Below, piece by piece: positions 44,778 through 55,312 of a stretch of DNA of 64,000 bases. The DNA comes from Paralithodes platypus (lineage: Eukaryota; Arthropoda; Malacostraca; Decapoda; Lithodidae), in contig CM064519.1 in assembly GCA_032716605.1 (NCBI GenBank), forward strand, positions 14,137,468-14,201,467. The letters are read 5' to 3'. Under the pieces are notes generated by a model that worked only from the letters and a program-made list of their open reading frames with translations, was not told where the DNA came from and did no database searches. Positions within the stretch are counted from its first letter, which is position 1; every line of letters begins with the position of its first letter. The position numbers and the translations under genes were made by a program.

Positions 44778-45791
44778 ATGAGTAATGCCCTCAATACCTT
44801 CTTTGCATCAGTTTTTACAACAGAAGACCTCAGTGATATCCCTACACCATCGCCGATTCAGATTGATAATTCAGATGTTCTAAGCAATATCACCGTTACA
44901 GAGAGAGAAGTATTGAATTGTTTAGATAAACTCAAGGTAAATAAAACGCCTGGACCTGATACAATCTCGCCTAGAGTTCTAAAGGAAGCTAAGGATGAGC
45001 TCTCTAAACCACTGACATTACTATTCAATAAATCCTTGCAGTCTGGAACTATGCCCGATCAGTGGAAGCTAGCCAACGTAACACCGATATTCAAAAAAGG
45101 CAGCAAATCCCTACCCAGTAACTATCGTCCAATTAGCTTAACCTCAGTTGTATGTAAAATGCTAGAAACGGTCATACGAGACAGACTCGTAAATCACTTA
45201 GAGGAAAATAACATACTTAAAGATACTCAACACGGCTTTCGTAAAAAACGTTCCTGTTTAACAAACCTCTTAGACTTCTTCCACGATATCCTCAACCTCT
45301 ACGATGAGAGTAAAGCTGTAGATATTATATACCTTGATTTTCAAAAGGCCTTTGACAAAGTTCCCCACAAACGTTTACTGCTAAAACTAAAAGCGCATGG
45401 AATACAAGACGGTGTGTTGAAATGGATAGAAAATTGGCTCAGTGACAGAAAGCAAAGAGTAGTCATAAACGGTAAGGCATCAAAATGGACCAATGTAAGT
45501 AGCGGGGTACCCCAGGGATCGGTACTAGGACCAATTCTCTTTCTAATTTACATCAACGACATAGATGAGGGTCTCACCTGTACAATCTCAAAATTTGCTG
45601 ACGATACAAAAATTGCAAATAGCGTACTCTCAAAAGAACAAGTTGACGATATGCAACACAATCTAGATAAATTGTCATGTTGGGCCCAAATTTGGCAAAT
45701 GAGTTTCAATGCGGATAAATGTAAAGTACTACATATCGGATACCTAAATGAGAAAGCAAGCAAACTATTCGATGAATGGCACTCAGCTTAA
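44778..45791 (+). pseudogene. CR1-like ORF2, complete RT domain
   Basis: The 337-residue frame is the most complete RT in the window: TPGPD (57-61), TPIFKKGSK (102-110), NYRPIS (115-120), HGFR (152-155), motif A YLDFQKAFD (185-193), motif B SGVPQGSVLGP (242-252), motif C FADD (273-276) and NADKCKVLHIG. The Met at 44778 is internal. The frame is lost at about 45755 through a 4-bp duplication (GCAAGCAA). Confidence 0.92.
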
Positions 45792-46425
45792 GAATGTAAA
45801 CAGAGAAACCGATCTGGGAGTAACAATATCGAGTAACCTAAAACCGAGTCAACAATGTTCAGAAGTTGTTAAGAAGGCAAACAAAATAATTGGCTTTATA
45901 GGCAGGTCATTTGAGCATAAATCCAAAGAAGTTATCCTAACCCTTTACAATTCATTAGTCCGCCCTCTTCTGGAATACTGCGTTCAATCCTGGTGCCCTT
46001 ATTACCAAAAAGATATAAACAAGCTAGAACGAGTTCAACGTAGAGTTACCAAAATGATACCTAGCCTAAAGAACAAACCATACGAAGAGCGTCTTAGAGA
46101 ATTAAATCTATTTCCTTTAACCCAGCGCAGATTAAGAGGTGACTTAATTCAAGTGTTCAAAATCATCAAAGGCATCGACAATATGAACTGTAGTAAGTAC
46201 TTCACTATCGACCAATCTAATTACACGCGGGGAAACGGTTGCAAAATTATTGGTAAATCTTTTAACTCACACGAATCTAAGAATTTCTTCTTCAATCGAG
46301 TTGTCAACTTGTGGAATGGGCTTCCCCGAAACGTTATAGACTGCATCACCGTTGATTCATTTAAACTCCGCCTAGACAAATATCTCGCATCAAACCCGCG
46401 ACTGACTGCGTTTGTAAATGAATAA
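45748..46425 (+). pseudogene. CR1-like ORF2, C-terminal domain
   Basis: 225 residues: NYSMNGTQLKNV, DLGVTISSNLKPS, SLVRPLLEYCVQSWCPYY, LERVQRRVTKMIPSLKN, RRLRGDLIQVFKIIKG, FFFNRVVNLWNGLP. It ends at a proper stop (46423-46425). It is the direct continuation of the RT frame after the 4-bp frameshift. Confidence 0.9.
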
Positions 46426-46664
46426 CTTTATTTTATCCCCCCCTCAGTTACTAACCCATCTGTCCCCTACTAACTTCCTAATCCTGCCACGGACATTAGT
46501 TCCAGGGCAGTAATTCCCTTTCCAATGTTCCCTTACCCACTCTAAACCACTGTTTGGACACTTGATCCTCAGTGTTTTGGAGGACAAGCAACCTAGAAGG
46601 GTCACTAGATCTGTTGTTGCTTGATTTCCTTTGTACTCCTTTGTACTCCTTTGTACTCTCTCTG

Positions 46665-46743
46665 TCTGTCAACACACACACATGCACGCACACACACTTT
46701 CATTCACATACATAATGTAAAAGCTACACGCACACCCCGCACA

Positions 46744-46784
<41 letters not shown>

Positions 46785-46797
46785 CAGCACACGATAC
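46665..46797. repeat. CA and (TA)n microsatellite; unoccupied LINE site
   Basis: CACACA at 46671-46697. From 46715 the sequence GTAAAAGCTACACGCACACC, a (AT)n tract and AGCAGCACACGA match the two flanks of the LINE at 41981-43030. Confidence 0.75.
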
Positions 46798-46973
46798 ATA
46801 CACCCAAACACACATACATACAAAGAACACACACTAGAATACACTTGTCTGGAGATGGCTAGAATACAATTGCATGTGGTTAGCTTGAATTAAAATCGTC
46901 TGGAAGGATCTGATATCTAAAATAATAACGTATGATGCCTACTCGGATATATATGCCTGTTATACCCTGTTCA

Positions 46974-47152
46974 AAGTAAGTAGGCCAAAACTCTTGATCA
47001 TTATCCTCTATAATTCACAAACGAGTAGAGTAATTGAGCTAATATTTCTACCATTTGGGAAGGGTCCGCCAGGGTATAGGTGTGGTTATTTACAGTCCAT
47101 TTGCTTCAGCCCTTTTTGAGTTACAGAGGTTAGGGTTCACGATTTCTGGACC
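46974..47152. mobile_element. MITE-E copy, degenerate
   Basis: Left end GTAAGTAGGCCAAAACTC, right end TTTTTGAGTTACAGAGGTTAG, interior CTACCATTTGGGAAGGGTCCGCC. Matches 47905-48095. Confidence 0.65.
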
Positions 47153-47351
47153 ACCAATTTTGAATAGGGTAAAAGTAACTAAACCAAATGGTCTCGTTGT
47201 AGCAGTAATAGTAATAGTTAGGTGTTGCATATCATTGAATAGTTCGGTCATATTATAACTATCTTTATTACAGTATTGAAGTCGCAGCATTTGTTTTATA
47301 TACAAGTACAATCACTTATTAACATTCGTGGACCCCCTATGTTTTTTCTTT

Positions 47352-47615
47352 ATGAATAAGAGCGTGTACGAGAGCGAGGTGGAAGGACAGAGGAAGAGAG
47401 GTAGACCGAATGAGAGGTGGAAGGGTGGAGTGAAGAAGTATATGAGCGAACATGGTGCTGGATGGGAGGAGGGGAGTAGACCCAAAGTATATACTGTATT
47501 CACTAACTTGTATGTATATAAACTTTGAGTAGACCTACTGGGGACAGAGGTGCATGGGGGCGTTTCGTTCGGGGCCACTCCTTTGGGGATCACGGCGTCT
47601 GGCAATAGATGATAT
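47352..47615 (+). mobile_element. LINE RTx 3' fragment
   Basis: Plus-strand translation gives VYESEVEGQRKRGRPNERW and the same terminal region as 12323-12802, ending near GGCGTCTGGCAATAGATGA. A ~70-bp unrelated piece (CCAAAGTATATACTG...AACTTTGAG) interrupts it at about 47482-47529. Confidence 0.75.
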
Positions 47616-47904
47616 AATTATAACTACCCGGATTGATTTTTGAATAGATTTTGCTTGTCATTAAATAATATATATAGTTTTGTAGACGATGTATAAAAAT
47701 AATTCTATTCATAAACTCGTTTCCAGAGATATACTTCCATAATTAGAAATAAGTGAGGTCCAACGAACTATTATGGGTGACTGTACAATTTTCAGTGTAT
47801 ATAGAAGTCTACACCAGTTCGAACCTTTAGAGCCAAGTTCCGAAGCATCAGGGAGATAATAATGCATTGTAGGGTCTCGTTTGCGTTCGATGCTATAGTC
47901 TATT

Positions 47905-48095
47905 CGCTGTAAGTAGGCGAGAAATCATGACCTCTAACCTCTGTAACTCAATCACGACTAGAGTAATCGAGCTAATAATTCTACCATTTGGGAAGAGTCA
48001 GTCAAGAAATAGATGTGGAAATGTACATCCCATTTGCTCTAGCCCTTTTTGAGTTACAGAGGATAGCGGCCATGATTTATCGCCTACTTACAGCG
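47905..48095. mobile_element. MITE-E copy, best preserved (191 bp)
   Basis: It begins CGCTGTAAGTAGGCGAGAAA and ends TTTATCGCCTACTTACAGCG. The inverted termini extend ~45 bp (CTCTAACCTCTGTAACTCA versus TGAGTTACAGAGGATAGCGG). A centre of ~100 bp contains CATTTGGGAAGAGTC. No coding capacity. Confidence 0.85.
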
Positions 48096-48206
48096 CATAG
48101 ATTATAGTTCCAATTTACGCTCTCGACTGTGCGCTATAAAGGAATGAATTGCTGACTCACCGGAAACATAAGTCACGTCATCTGGTATTACAGGGCCCAG
48201 TGTTGT

Positions 48207-48544
48207 TTAAGGGGAGATGGGTCGTTTTTATAGACCCCCCCCCCCTTCTCCCTCATCTTTAGCCCCATTAGTTTGGCGATTTTATTAGTTTTCGCCCCAT
48301 TTCTGTCAATTTTAAGACCTTTCCTGCCATGTAGGTGTCGACTTTTTCCTGGCGAGCGACAGTAATTGTAAATTACAGTCTGTAATTTAAGAGGAATTGG
48401 CCTTCGGCCGGGACATTTTTCTACCGAAAAATGTACACATTTATCTTGAAAGGGGGTCCTTTTCAGCTTGATGGAGGTCAAGTGAGGAAACTAGAAAAAA
48501 CAAATCTATGGAAAACATGACCAAAAAGTGAACCCTCCCCTTGA
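48207..48544 (+). mobile_element. TTAA-A element (338 bp)
   Basis: TTAAGGGGAGATGGGTCG at the left, CCCTCCCCTTGA at the right. One internal module is shorter, and AGTAATTGTAAATTACAGTC replaces part of the core. Confidence 0.8.
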
Positions 48545-48548
48545 ACGG

Positions 48549-48549
48549 G

Positions 48550-48580
<31 letters not shown>

Positions 48581-48583
48581 GGG
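48549..48583. repeat. (GT)n and G homopolymer
   Basis: GTGTGTGTG followed by ~19 G. Confidence 0.95.
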
Positions 48584-48601
48584 GTCTGTATGTATTCAAT
48601 G

Positions 48602-48997
48602 TTAACGCTATGTGGGCCGACGTCTTGGGGGTTGTTATGATGTTTTGTTTAATTATCATTGAGGATTTTGCTTGCTTATGCCATTTTCGAGCAATATATT
48701 TTAGTTTGTCCCCTAGGCTAACTAGAACGCCTTCCCAGACTTTCTTCAAGCTAGGAATATGCCTACCTAGACCCACTTAAAGCTAAATATGCCTACCTAG
48801 ACCCACTTAAAGCTAAATTTGTACATTTTTTATAGAAAAATGTCCCGGCCGAAGACCACTCGCTATCGCTCGCCCAGAATGAGATGAAGCCTCTAATTAT
48901 CGCCAAATTATTGGGGCTAAACATTTTAAAATTTCCAAACTAATGGAGCGAAACAGGGAAGGTCCAAAACAGACTCCCCTAGGATCAAATAGGGTCA
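48602..48997 (+). mobile_element. TTAA-A2 element (396 bp)
   Basis: It begins TTAACGCTATGTGGGCCGAC and ends AGGATCAAATAGGGTCAA. A 31-bp internal tandem duplication (ATATGCCTACCTAGACCC) is specific to this copy. Confidence 0.75.
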
Positions 48998-49194
48998 ATA
49001 TATTCCAACATATAACATTCGAGAATTAATACAGTATTTTTTGTATCGCAATAGTTTTTGTATTTAATTTATTAAGGTTCTGGGTTAGCTAGACAATATA
49101 AGTTTAGATATAGGTATGGTGTTAAGCTAGCTACAAGATCAAGGAAGGCTTTTATATGATCTCGATAAGCTTCAGTAGTGTTTAGTCATCTTTA

Positions 49195-49380
49195 TAGTGC
49201 ATGTTATCTTGGCTATAAATAGGCGATTTTACTCAGCTTAGGAAAGCCCTCTAGCAATGAAAGGGGTGAACTGAATCTCAATTACAGCCATGACTCTCAT
49301 ATTCTCTAACAAAACTTGAGATCGTTTACTGGTAGCCATACTGTAATGAAAGAGCGCGTCATGGCATACTTAGAGGGTAC
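49195..49380 (+). mobile_element. TTAA-C element, degenerate
   Basis: CTTGGCTATAAATAGGCGAT at the left, GATCGTTTACTGGTAGCCA at the right, GAGCGCGTCATGGC beyond. Confidence 0.5.
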
Positions 49381-49850
49381 AACTTTGCGTACCGTCATAA
49401 CGATGATATGTATACCGTACAGGGACTAATAAATATACTATATGATTAAATAATATAGCAGTGACTAATATAATTATGAACGCAGCTTTGAATACACAAA
49501 AAATACAAACAAACAAAATTAATAAGGCATCTCGTCTTCATTGTCGTAGTTTATGTTAAATTATACGATGTTTAATGCATTGCTAATTAATTATTTAATA
49601 TTTTTGACAATATACCATCTCGAATTTTAATTTTGGATTAAAGTGCAACTAATTTGCACACACCTAAAATCCCTAGATGGATAAAATAATCTCAGGAATT
49701 TGTAAGAGATCTCCAAAGCAAGGTGAGTGACTGTACCTCTGCTCTCACGTTCAAGGCCAAACAGGTAGATGTTGACTTACCTGCCATCCTACCGCTAGCA
49801 CACCAACACCCGGACTGCACCACCAACACCGCAACACCAGGTATATATAT
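49381..49850. other. Unclassified, with weak splice-like motif
   Basis: AT-rich sequence to 49680. A less AT-rich stretch 49690-49850 includes AAGGTGAGT at 49720-49728, a good 5' splice-site match, in a short open frame. No homology recognised. I do not call an exon. Confidence 0.35.
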
Positions 49851-49859
49851 TAAGGTGCT

Positions 49860-50990
49860 CCCTCCCTCTCTCCCTCCCTTCCTTAATGACTGTCCTTGCT
49901 ACTCCTCCTCCTCCCGAAGGTATGTAGTTCCTGGCGGTTTATGCTTTACTGTTGACGTTTGGTGGAGTATTAAAGGCTGGATATCCTTCTTTTATAGCTA
50001 TTTATATCTGCTTGATACTCCTTCACCTTCCTTAATGTTTGTCCTTGCTACTCCTCCTCCCGAAGCTATGTAGTCCCGGCGGTTTATGAATTGCTATTGA
50101 CGTTGGTGTGATATTAGAGGCTCGATCTCTTCTTCTTTTATAGCTATCAATATCTGCTTGATCCTTCCTTCCTTCTTCTTCACCTTCCTTAGAATAAGGA
50201 CTGTCCTTGCCTCTCCCTAAGGTGTGTTCTCTTCTTCTTGTATAGCTATCAATATCTGCTTGATCCTTCCTTCCTTCTTCTTCACCTTCCTTAGAATAAT
50301 GACTGTCCTTGCGTTTCCCTAAGGTGTGTAGTCCTGGTGGTTTATGCTTTACTGTTGACGTTGGTACTATAATATCTGCTATGATCCTTCCTTCTTCTTC
50401 TAAGGATTGTCCTTGCTACTACTCCCAGCGTAAACACAGTCGTGGCACTTTATGTCTTGCTGCTGCTGAAGGTTGGGAATTAAAGGCTCTCTCCTCTTTT
50501 CTTATAGGTTATGTGAACTGGCCACATATATATATACACACAATTTTCTTGCACCTATTTTCACTTTGCTAGTAAATTATCGTAGCAGTTTATATTTTGC
50601 TGTTGCTGAAGCTTGGGAATTAAAGGCTCTCTCCTCTTTTCTTATAGGTTTATTACTGTAACTGGCCATATATACACAATTTGCTTGTACCTTTTCACCT
50701 TGTTAATAATTGTCCTTGTTACTACTCTCAACGTAAGCACAATCGTAGCAGTATATATTTTGCTGTTGCTGAAGGTTGGGAATTAAAGGCTCTCTCCTCT
50801 TTTCTTATAAGTTATGTGAACTGGCCATATACTGTATACACAATTTGCTTGCACCTTTCCACACCTTGCTTATAATTGTCCTTGTCACTACTCCCAGCGT
50901 AAGCACAATCGTAGCTGTTTACATTTTTTTGTTGCACAATCGTAGCTGTTTACATTTTCCTGTTGCAGTTTGCGCTCTAGTTCAAGTTTC
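49860..50990 (+). repeat. Degenerate tandem array, ~110-180-bp units
   Basis: GACTGTCCTTGCTACTCCTC / GTATGTAGT(C)CTGG / GGTTTATGC recurs from 49885 to 50360. From 50440 to 50990 the units are TGCTGTTGCTGAAGGTTGGG / AATTAAAGGCTCTCTCCTC / ATGTGAACTGGCCATATA. About eight diverged units. The repeated open frames are by-products. Confidence 0.75.
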
Positions 50991-51027
50991 TATTTTTTTC
51001 TGATGTTCATGTCACTTATGGAGTCTT

Positions 51028-51346
51028 CTTAGAGGGAGATTTCCACTTGAGGGATTTTTTTCTGGACCACTTTCTCCCTCATGTTTAGCCATATTGTTTT
51101 TTCTAGATTTTAAGACGTTCAGCCCATTAGTTTGGCGATTTTAAGAACTTTCGCCCCACTTCTAGCAATTTTAAGACCTTTCGTGCCATTTAGGTGTCGA
51201 TTTTTTCCTGGCGAGCGATAGCGAGTCTGTAATTTAAGAACCAGCCGAAACCGAAAAATTTATAAAATTATCTTGAAAGGTGATTTAGGTGGTGTAATTA
51301 TTAGCTTGATGGAGGTCTAGGGAACAAACTAAAAACCTTCCCTTAA
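51028..51346 (+). mobile_element. TTAA-A element, long-terminus subtype
   Basis: It begins TTAGAGGGAGATTTCCACTT and ends CTTCCCTTAA. Core CGAGCGATAGCGAG is present. It directly abuts a TTAA-C element through TTAATTAA at 51343-51350. Confidence 0.8.
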
Positions 51347-51555
51347 TTAACCCCTTCAACACGATGACAGTTTTTTAGCTCTGATTCTGGCTACATTTAG
51401 ACGATTTTATGCACATTAAGAAGACCTTGTGTTATGCAAAGGGTTTATAGAGATCATATTTACCCCTTTGAGTCATAGAAGTAGACTATAAACTAAAGCA
51501 AATCGTCTAATGGTAACCAGCCTATGATAACAATTACGTTCATGACTATCCTTGC
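51347..51555 (+). mobile_element. TTAA-C element
   Basis: TTAACCCCTTCAACACGATG, GATTCTGGCTACATTTAGAC and AAATCGTCTAATGGTAACC. The right terminus has lost its TTAA. Confidence 0.7.
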
Positions 51556-52139
51556 ATACTGTATCTAGCTGTTGCTCTCATCCCTAATAGTATCTTCAGG
51601 TTATATATTTGTTGAGAGGATTGTAACAGACTACAATTTTTATGTATGTGATAATAGTTTTCTGGGCCTTTTCAGTGCCTTTATATGGATTGTCCTTGCA
51701 ACTTAGCTGTTTATGATTTTATCTTGTTATTCACTCTTTTGTCTAGGCTCTTATTGTTGCAACAGGTTATGATTGTATTGCAACAGGTTATGATTGTATT
51801 TCCATCATATAATTACGGATATCTTTGACTTCGGTTGCCTGTCGAAGCACTTAATTTGTAGATTCGTTCATAAGGGGTGTCAATTTGTAAGTTTGTATTT
51901 TCGTCCTAGGAATTTCTAAACAAATTACGGTACCACGTATAATATTAGTGTGTTTGCATTATTTGAGACACATTCAGCTACAGTATAATAATATATATAT
52001 ATATACAGTATATATATATTTCACTTGAACTTTAGTTAATAATAACACAATATCGAAAGTGTATGAACAGTCTAAATAAAAAAGCACCTAATTTTTCATT
52101 CTGTTGTATAGTTATTTAACAAAAATAATCACTTCAAAG
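51556..52139. other. No recognisable feature
   Basis: AT-rich, with a 21-bp direct repeat (CAACAGGTTATGATTGTATT) near 51760-51800 and (TA)n at about 51990-52018. No gene visible. Confidence 0.5.
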
Positions 52140-52217
52140 ACTCCCACTTCCAGATAAATGTGTAAATTTTCCGGTAGAAAATTGTCCAGGCCAAAGGCCG
52201 GTTCTTCCTATATTACA

Positions 52218-52272
<55 letters not shown>

Positions 52273-52285
52273 GTGAGTGTGAGTG
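52140..52285. repeat. TTAA-A core fragment and (GA)n(GT)n
   Basis: 52150-52216 is a minus-strand piece of the TTAA-A core (CCAGGCCAAAGGCCGG). 52219-52293 is GA, then GT. Confidence 0.75.
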
Positions 52286-52324
52286 TGTGTGTGTTTTGAA
52301 AATCTAACTAGCTATAACTATAAT

Positions 52325-52475
52325 TTAACTGGTATTATTATTATGTTCTCTCCACCAACCAACTTTACTCCTAAACTCGATTAATGAAATTAACAAACAC
52401 ATGTGGCAGTCCGGGGATTCGAACCTAGGATGCTCACATCGATAATAGAATGCTACCGCGCCCCCTCCCACATTC
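52325..52475 (-). mobile_element. SINE-4, short, tRNA-like head
   Basis: On the minus strand GGGGGCGCGGTAGCATTC (A-box region) and CCTAGGTTCGAATCCCC (B box) form the head at about 52475-52410, followed by ~80 bp and an (ATA)n end. Only one copy is present in the window. Confidence 0.6.
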
Positions 52476-52541
52476 TGAAGAGTTGGCCTTGTCATTTTCC
52501 GGACATTATAATGACAAATTACGACTGTCATTGCTGGTTAT

Positions 52542-52917
52542 TTAAGGGGGGACATGGGCCGTTTTTCTGGTCCCTTTTCCCCCCGTGTTTAGCACCATTA
52601 GTTTCGAGATTTTAAGACGTTTGTCCCATTAGTTTGGCGATTTTAACACATTTCGCCCCATTTCTTCGTCAATATATAGACCTTTCGTGCCATTTATGTG
52701 TCGATTTTTTCGCTGGCGAACGATAGTGAGCCTGTAATGTTGGAAGAACCGGCCTTCGGCCGGGGAATTTTTCTACCGAAAAATGCACAAATTAATCTAG
52801 AAGGGGGATATAATGGATGTTTTTTTGGTTTTTAAATTTGATGGAGGTCTAGGGAGAAACTAGAAAAATAATGAATACATGCAAAAATCGCCTACAAAGT
52901 GAACCATCCCACCTTAA
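52542..52917 (+). mobile_element. TTAA-A element, full copy (376 bp)
   Basis: It begins TTAAGGGGGGACATGGG and ends CATCCCACCTTAA, with all modules and core (CCGGCCTTCGGCCGGGG, TTTTTCTACCGAAAAA). Confidence 0.85.
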
Positions 52918-52974
52918 TCTAGAATGGTAAATACTTCTAACTTATCATTCTCGTGTATATTTATCTGGCTCTAC

Positions 52975-53187
52975 CTGTTTCTATCGATAAATGTACAAAT
53001 TTAGTTTGAATGGGGGTCGGGGTGGGCATTGTTCAGTAAGTAGAAAGTCAAGGAAGGCGATTTTTGTTAGCCTAGAGAACGAACTAAAATACATTGTTCG
53101 AAATTGGCGAAAAGCAAGCCAAATCCTCGACAATAATTAAACAAAATATCATAATAACCCACCCGACATCGGACCAGAAAGTGTTAA
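52975..53187 (-). mobile_element. TTAA-A2 left half
   Basis: The minus strand starts TTAACACTTTCTGGTCCGA, then GATATTTTGTTTAATTATTG and GTACATTTATCGATAGAAA, as in the left half of the 2324 and 48602 copies. Confidence 0.7.
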
Positions 53188-53275
53188 GGATGGCTATTGT
53201 CCTTTTGTTTAACTCACACAATAAGTAGCTATAATTTTGCCGGTATTTTAATTGAGTCTTTCCGCTCTCCTCACC

Positions 53276-53650
53276 TTAAGGGGAGATGGGTCGGTTTTTC
53301 TGGCCCCCCTTCTCCCTCATATTCAGCCCCATTAGTTTTTAGATTTTAAGAGCTTCGGCTCATTTTTTTGGCGATTTTAAGACATTTCGCCCCTTATCTT
53401 TGTTAATATTAACACTTTTCGTGTAATTTAGGTGTCGATATATTTTCTGGCGAGCGATATCGAGTCTGTAATTTAGAAGGAACAGGCCTTCGGCCGGGAC
53501 ATTTTTCTACCGAAAAATGTACAAACATATCTTGCAAGGGGGATCCTGGGGTTGTATTTTTAAGTTTGTTGGAGATCTAAAGAGGAAACTAAGAATAGAA
53601 TATATACATCATATTACAAAATAGACCAAAAATATGAACCATCCTCCCTT
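53276..53650 (+). mobile_element. TTAA-A element, full copy
   Basis: It begins TTAAGGGGAGATGGGTCGG. The right end GAACCATCCTCCCTTA forms the first unit of the minisatellite that follows. Confidence 0.85.
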
Positions 53651-54058
53651 ATATACTGTTTCAGTCTTCAATATGAACCATCCTCCCTTATATACTGTTT
53701 CAGTCTTCAATATGAACCATCCTCCCTTATATACTGTTTCAGTCTTCAATATGAACCATCCTCCCTTATATACTGTTTCAGTCTTCAATATGAACCATCC
53801 TCCTTTATACTGTTTCAGTCTTCAATATGAACCATCCTCCCTTATATACTGTTTCAGTCTTCAATATGAACCATCCTCCCTTATATACTGTTTCAGTCTT
53901 CAATATGAACCATCCTCCTTTATATACTGTTTCAGTCTTCAATATGAACCATCCTCCTTTATATACTGTTTCAGTCTTCAATATGAACCATCCTCCTTTA
54001 TATACTGTTTCAGTCTTCAATATGAACCATCCTCCCTTATATACTGTTTCAGTCTTCA
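53633..54058. repeat. Minisatellite, 39-bp unit x 11, seeded at a TTAA-A end
   Basis: The unit ATGAACCATCCTCCCTTATA TACTGTTTCAGTCTTCAAT is repeated about 11 times. The first half of each unit is the 3' terminus of TTAA-A. The 39-bp period keeps frames open on both strands (NHPPLYTVSVFNM on plus). Confidence 0.95.
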
Positions 54059-54109
54059 AGAACGCCTTTCTTCCTTTTATTCTGGCTTCATGAAACGATT
54101 TTATTCAAC

Positions 54110-54360
54110 TGCATGACCTACTTTCCGACTTACTAAATAACTGACTGAATACAATAATGACTGAATATACAAATAACTGACTGACTATGAATGACAGAAC
54201 GACTAACTGACTAAATACACTAATACCTGAATATACAAATAACTGACTGACTCTATGAATGACAGAACGGCTGACTAACTGACTAACAGACTAAATAAAC
54301 TAATGACTTATTATACACAGGACTGACTAACTAACTAACTGCCTGACTGACTAACCAAAC
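54110..54360. repeat. Degenerate (CTGA)n tract
   Basis: ACTGACTGAATAC-type blocks, with a ~78-bp segment (CTGACTGA, TATGAATGACAGAACG) present twice. Confidence 0.85.
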
Positions 54361-54499
54361 CGTTGAAGGCAAGGTCTGATCATTGTGTGTTGCTGAACTC
54401 TCTAGCTTCCTGATACCGAGGCTTCAGTTAGGCATTAGGTCTTATTTATTGGTGTATTTAATGGTTTATGTAATATTATTTTAGTTTGCTCCCATGCAT

Positions 54500-54871
54500 T
54501 GAGAGGGTAGGTGTTATTCATATGTTTATTAATTAATTAATTTATTTATTTATTATTATTTTATTGCCCTCCCAAGGCCTCCATCAAGCTTAAAAACAAC
54601 ACCCGCAAGATACCCCTTGGAGTTTAATTTGTACATTTTTGGTAGAAATATGTTTTGGCCGAAGGCCAGTTCCTCCAAAACTGCAGGCTCGCTATCGCTC
54701 GCCAGGAAATAATCGACACCTATATGGCACGAAAGGTTTTACTATTGACAAAAAAGTGAGGCGAAAAGTGTTGAAATCGTCAATTTAAGGGGGGCGAACG
54801 TCTTAGAATTAAAAAAAGTAATGGGCTAAACACGAGGGAGAAGGGAATCCAGAGAAACAAACAAACCTCCC
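54500..54871 (-). mobile_element. TTAA-A element flanked by 23-bp direct repeats
   Basis: On the minus strand it runs GGGGAGGTTTG ... core (CGAGCGATAGCGAGC, GGCCTTCGGCC) ... GGCCTTGGGAGGGC. A perfect 23-bp direct repeat (starting CTTCCTGATACCGAGG) lies at 54406-54428 and 54872-54894. Confidence 0.75.
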
Positions 54872-54894
54872 CTTCCTGATACCGAGGCTTCAGT

Positions 54895-55249
54895 CATGCA
54901 GGAACACTGTAGTATAGGGGAGGCGGTGCATGACAGCTTAATGTATCTCTAGGGGCCACAGGATATATTTTTATGCAACTGGGTGGAATTCACGTTCTCA
55001 GTTTACCTTTCCTTCCTCCTATGATTTAAACTCCTTCAGATTTTGTGTGAATAGCCACTTTGATTATGATGTGCACCCGGCAGGATTTCCAACTGGCACA
55101 ATGCTATATGCATTTATGTAATTTTGGATATTATAAATAGAGTGTGGGAAATGGATTATTAATGTTAAGAACAGGGTGTTCCTTAAAATAAGTAAATAAA
55201 CTTAACTTACCCATTGATTTCTTAATATCTATGATTTTGCTTCAATTGA

Positions 55250-55301
<52 letters not shown>

Positions 55302-55312
55302 GGGGGGGGGGG
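54895..55312. other. Unclassified, ending in (TA)n and G run
   Basis: 54895-55250 has no recognisable feature. (TA)n at about 55255-55298, then 12 G. Confidence 0.6.

Larger units (their letters stand above)
44228..46660 (+). mobile_element. CR1-like LINE, 5'-truncated at the endonuclease
   Basis: It starts at the last endonuclease motif (SDHRT) right after a CT microsatellite and runs through linker, RT and C-terminal domain to a stop at 46423. A ~200-bp 3' UTR ends with three tandem CTTTGTACTC units (46628-46657), consistent with the short terminal repeats of CR1-type elements. Two frameshifts break ORF2. It is more divergent from the copies at 37-41 kb and 57-58 kb than a single family would be. 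Confidence 0.85.

Noticed and set aside
49680..50073. Candidate exon with AAGGTGAGT donor at 49720
   Set aside because: No matching acceptor, no recognisable protein, and the downstream part is a degenerate tandem array.
53634..54116. 160-residue frame with repeated NHPPLYTVSVFNM
   Set aside because: Translation of the 39-bp minisatellite, also open on the other strand.
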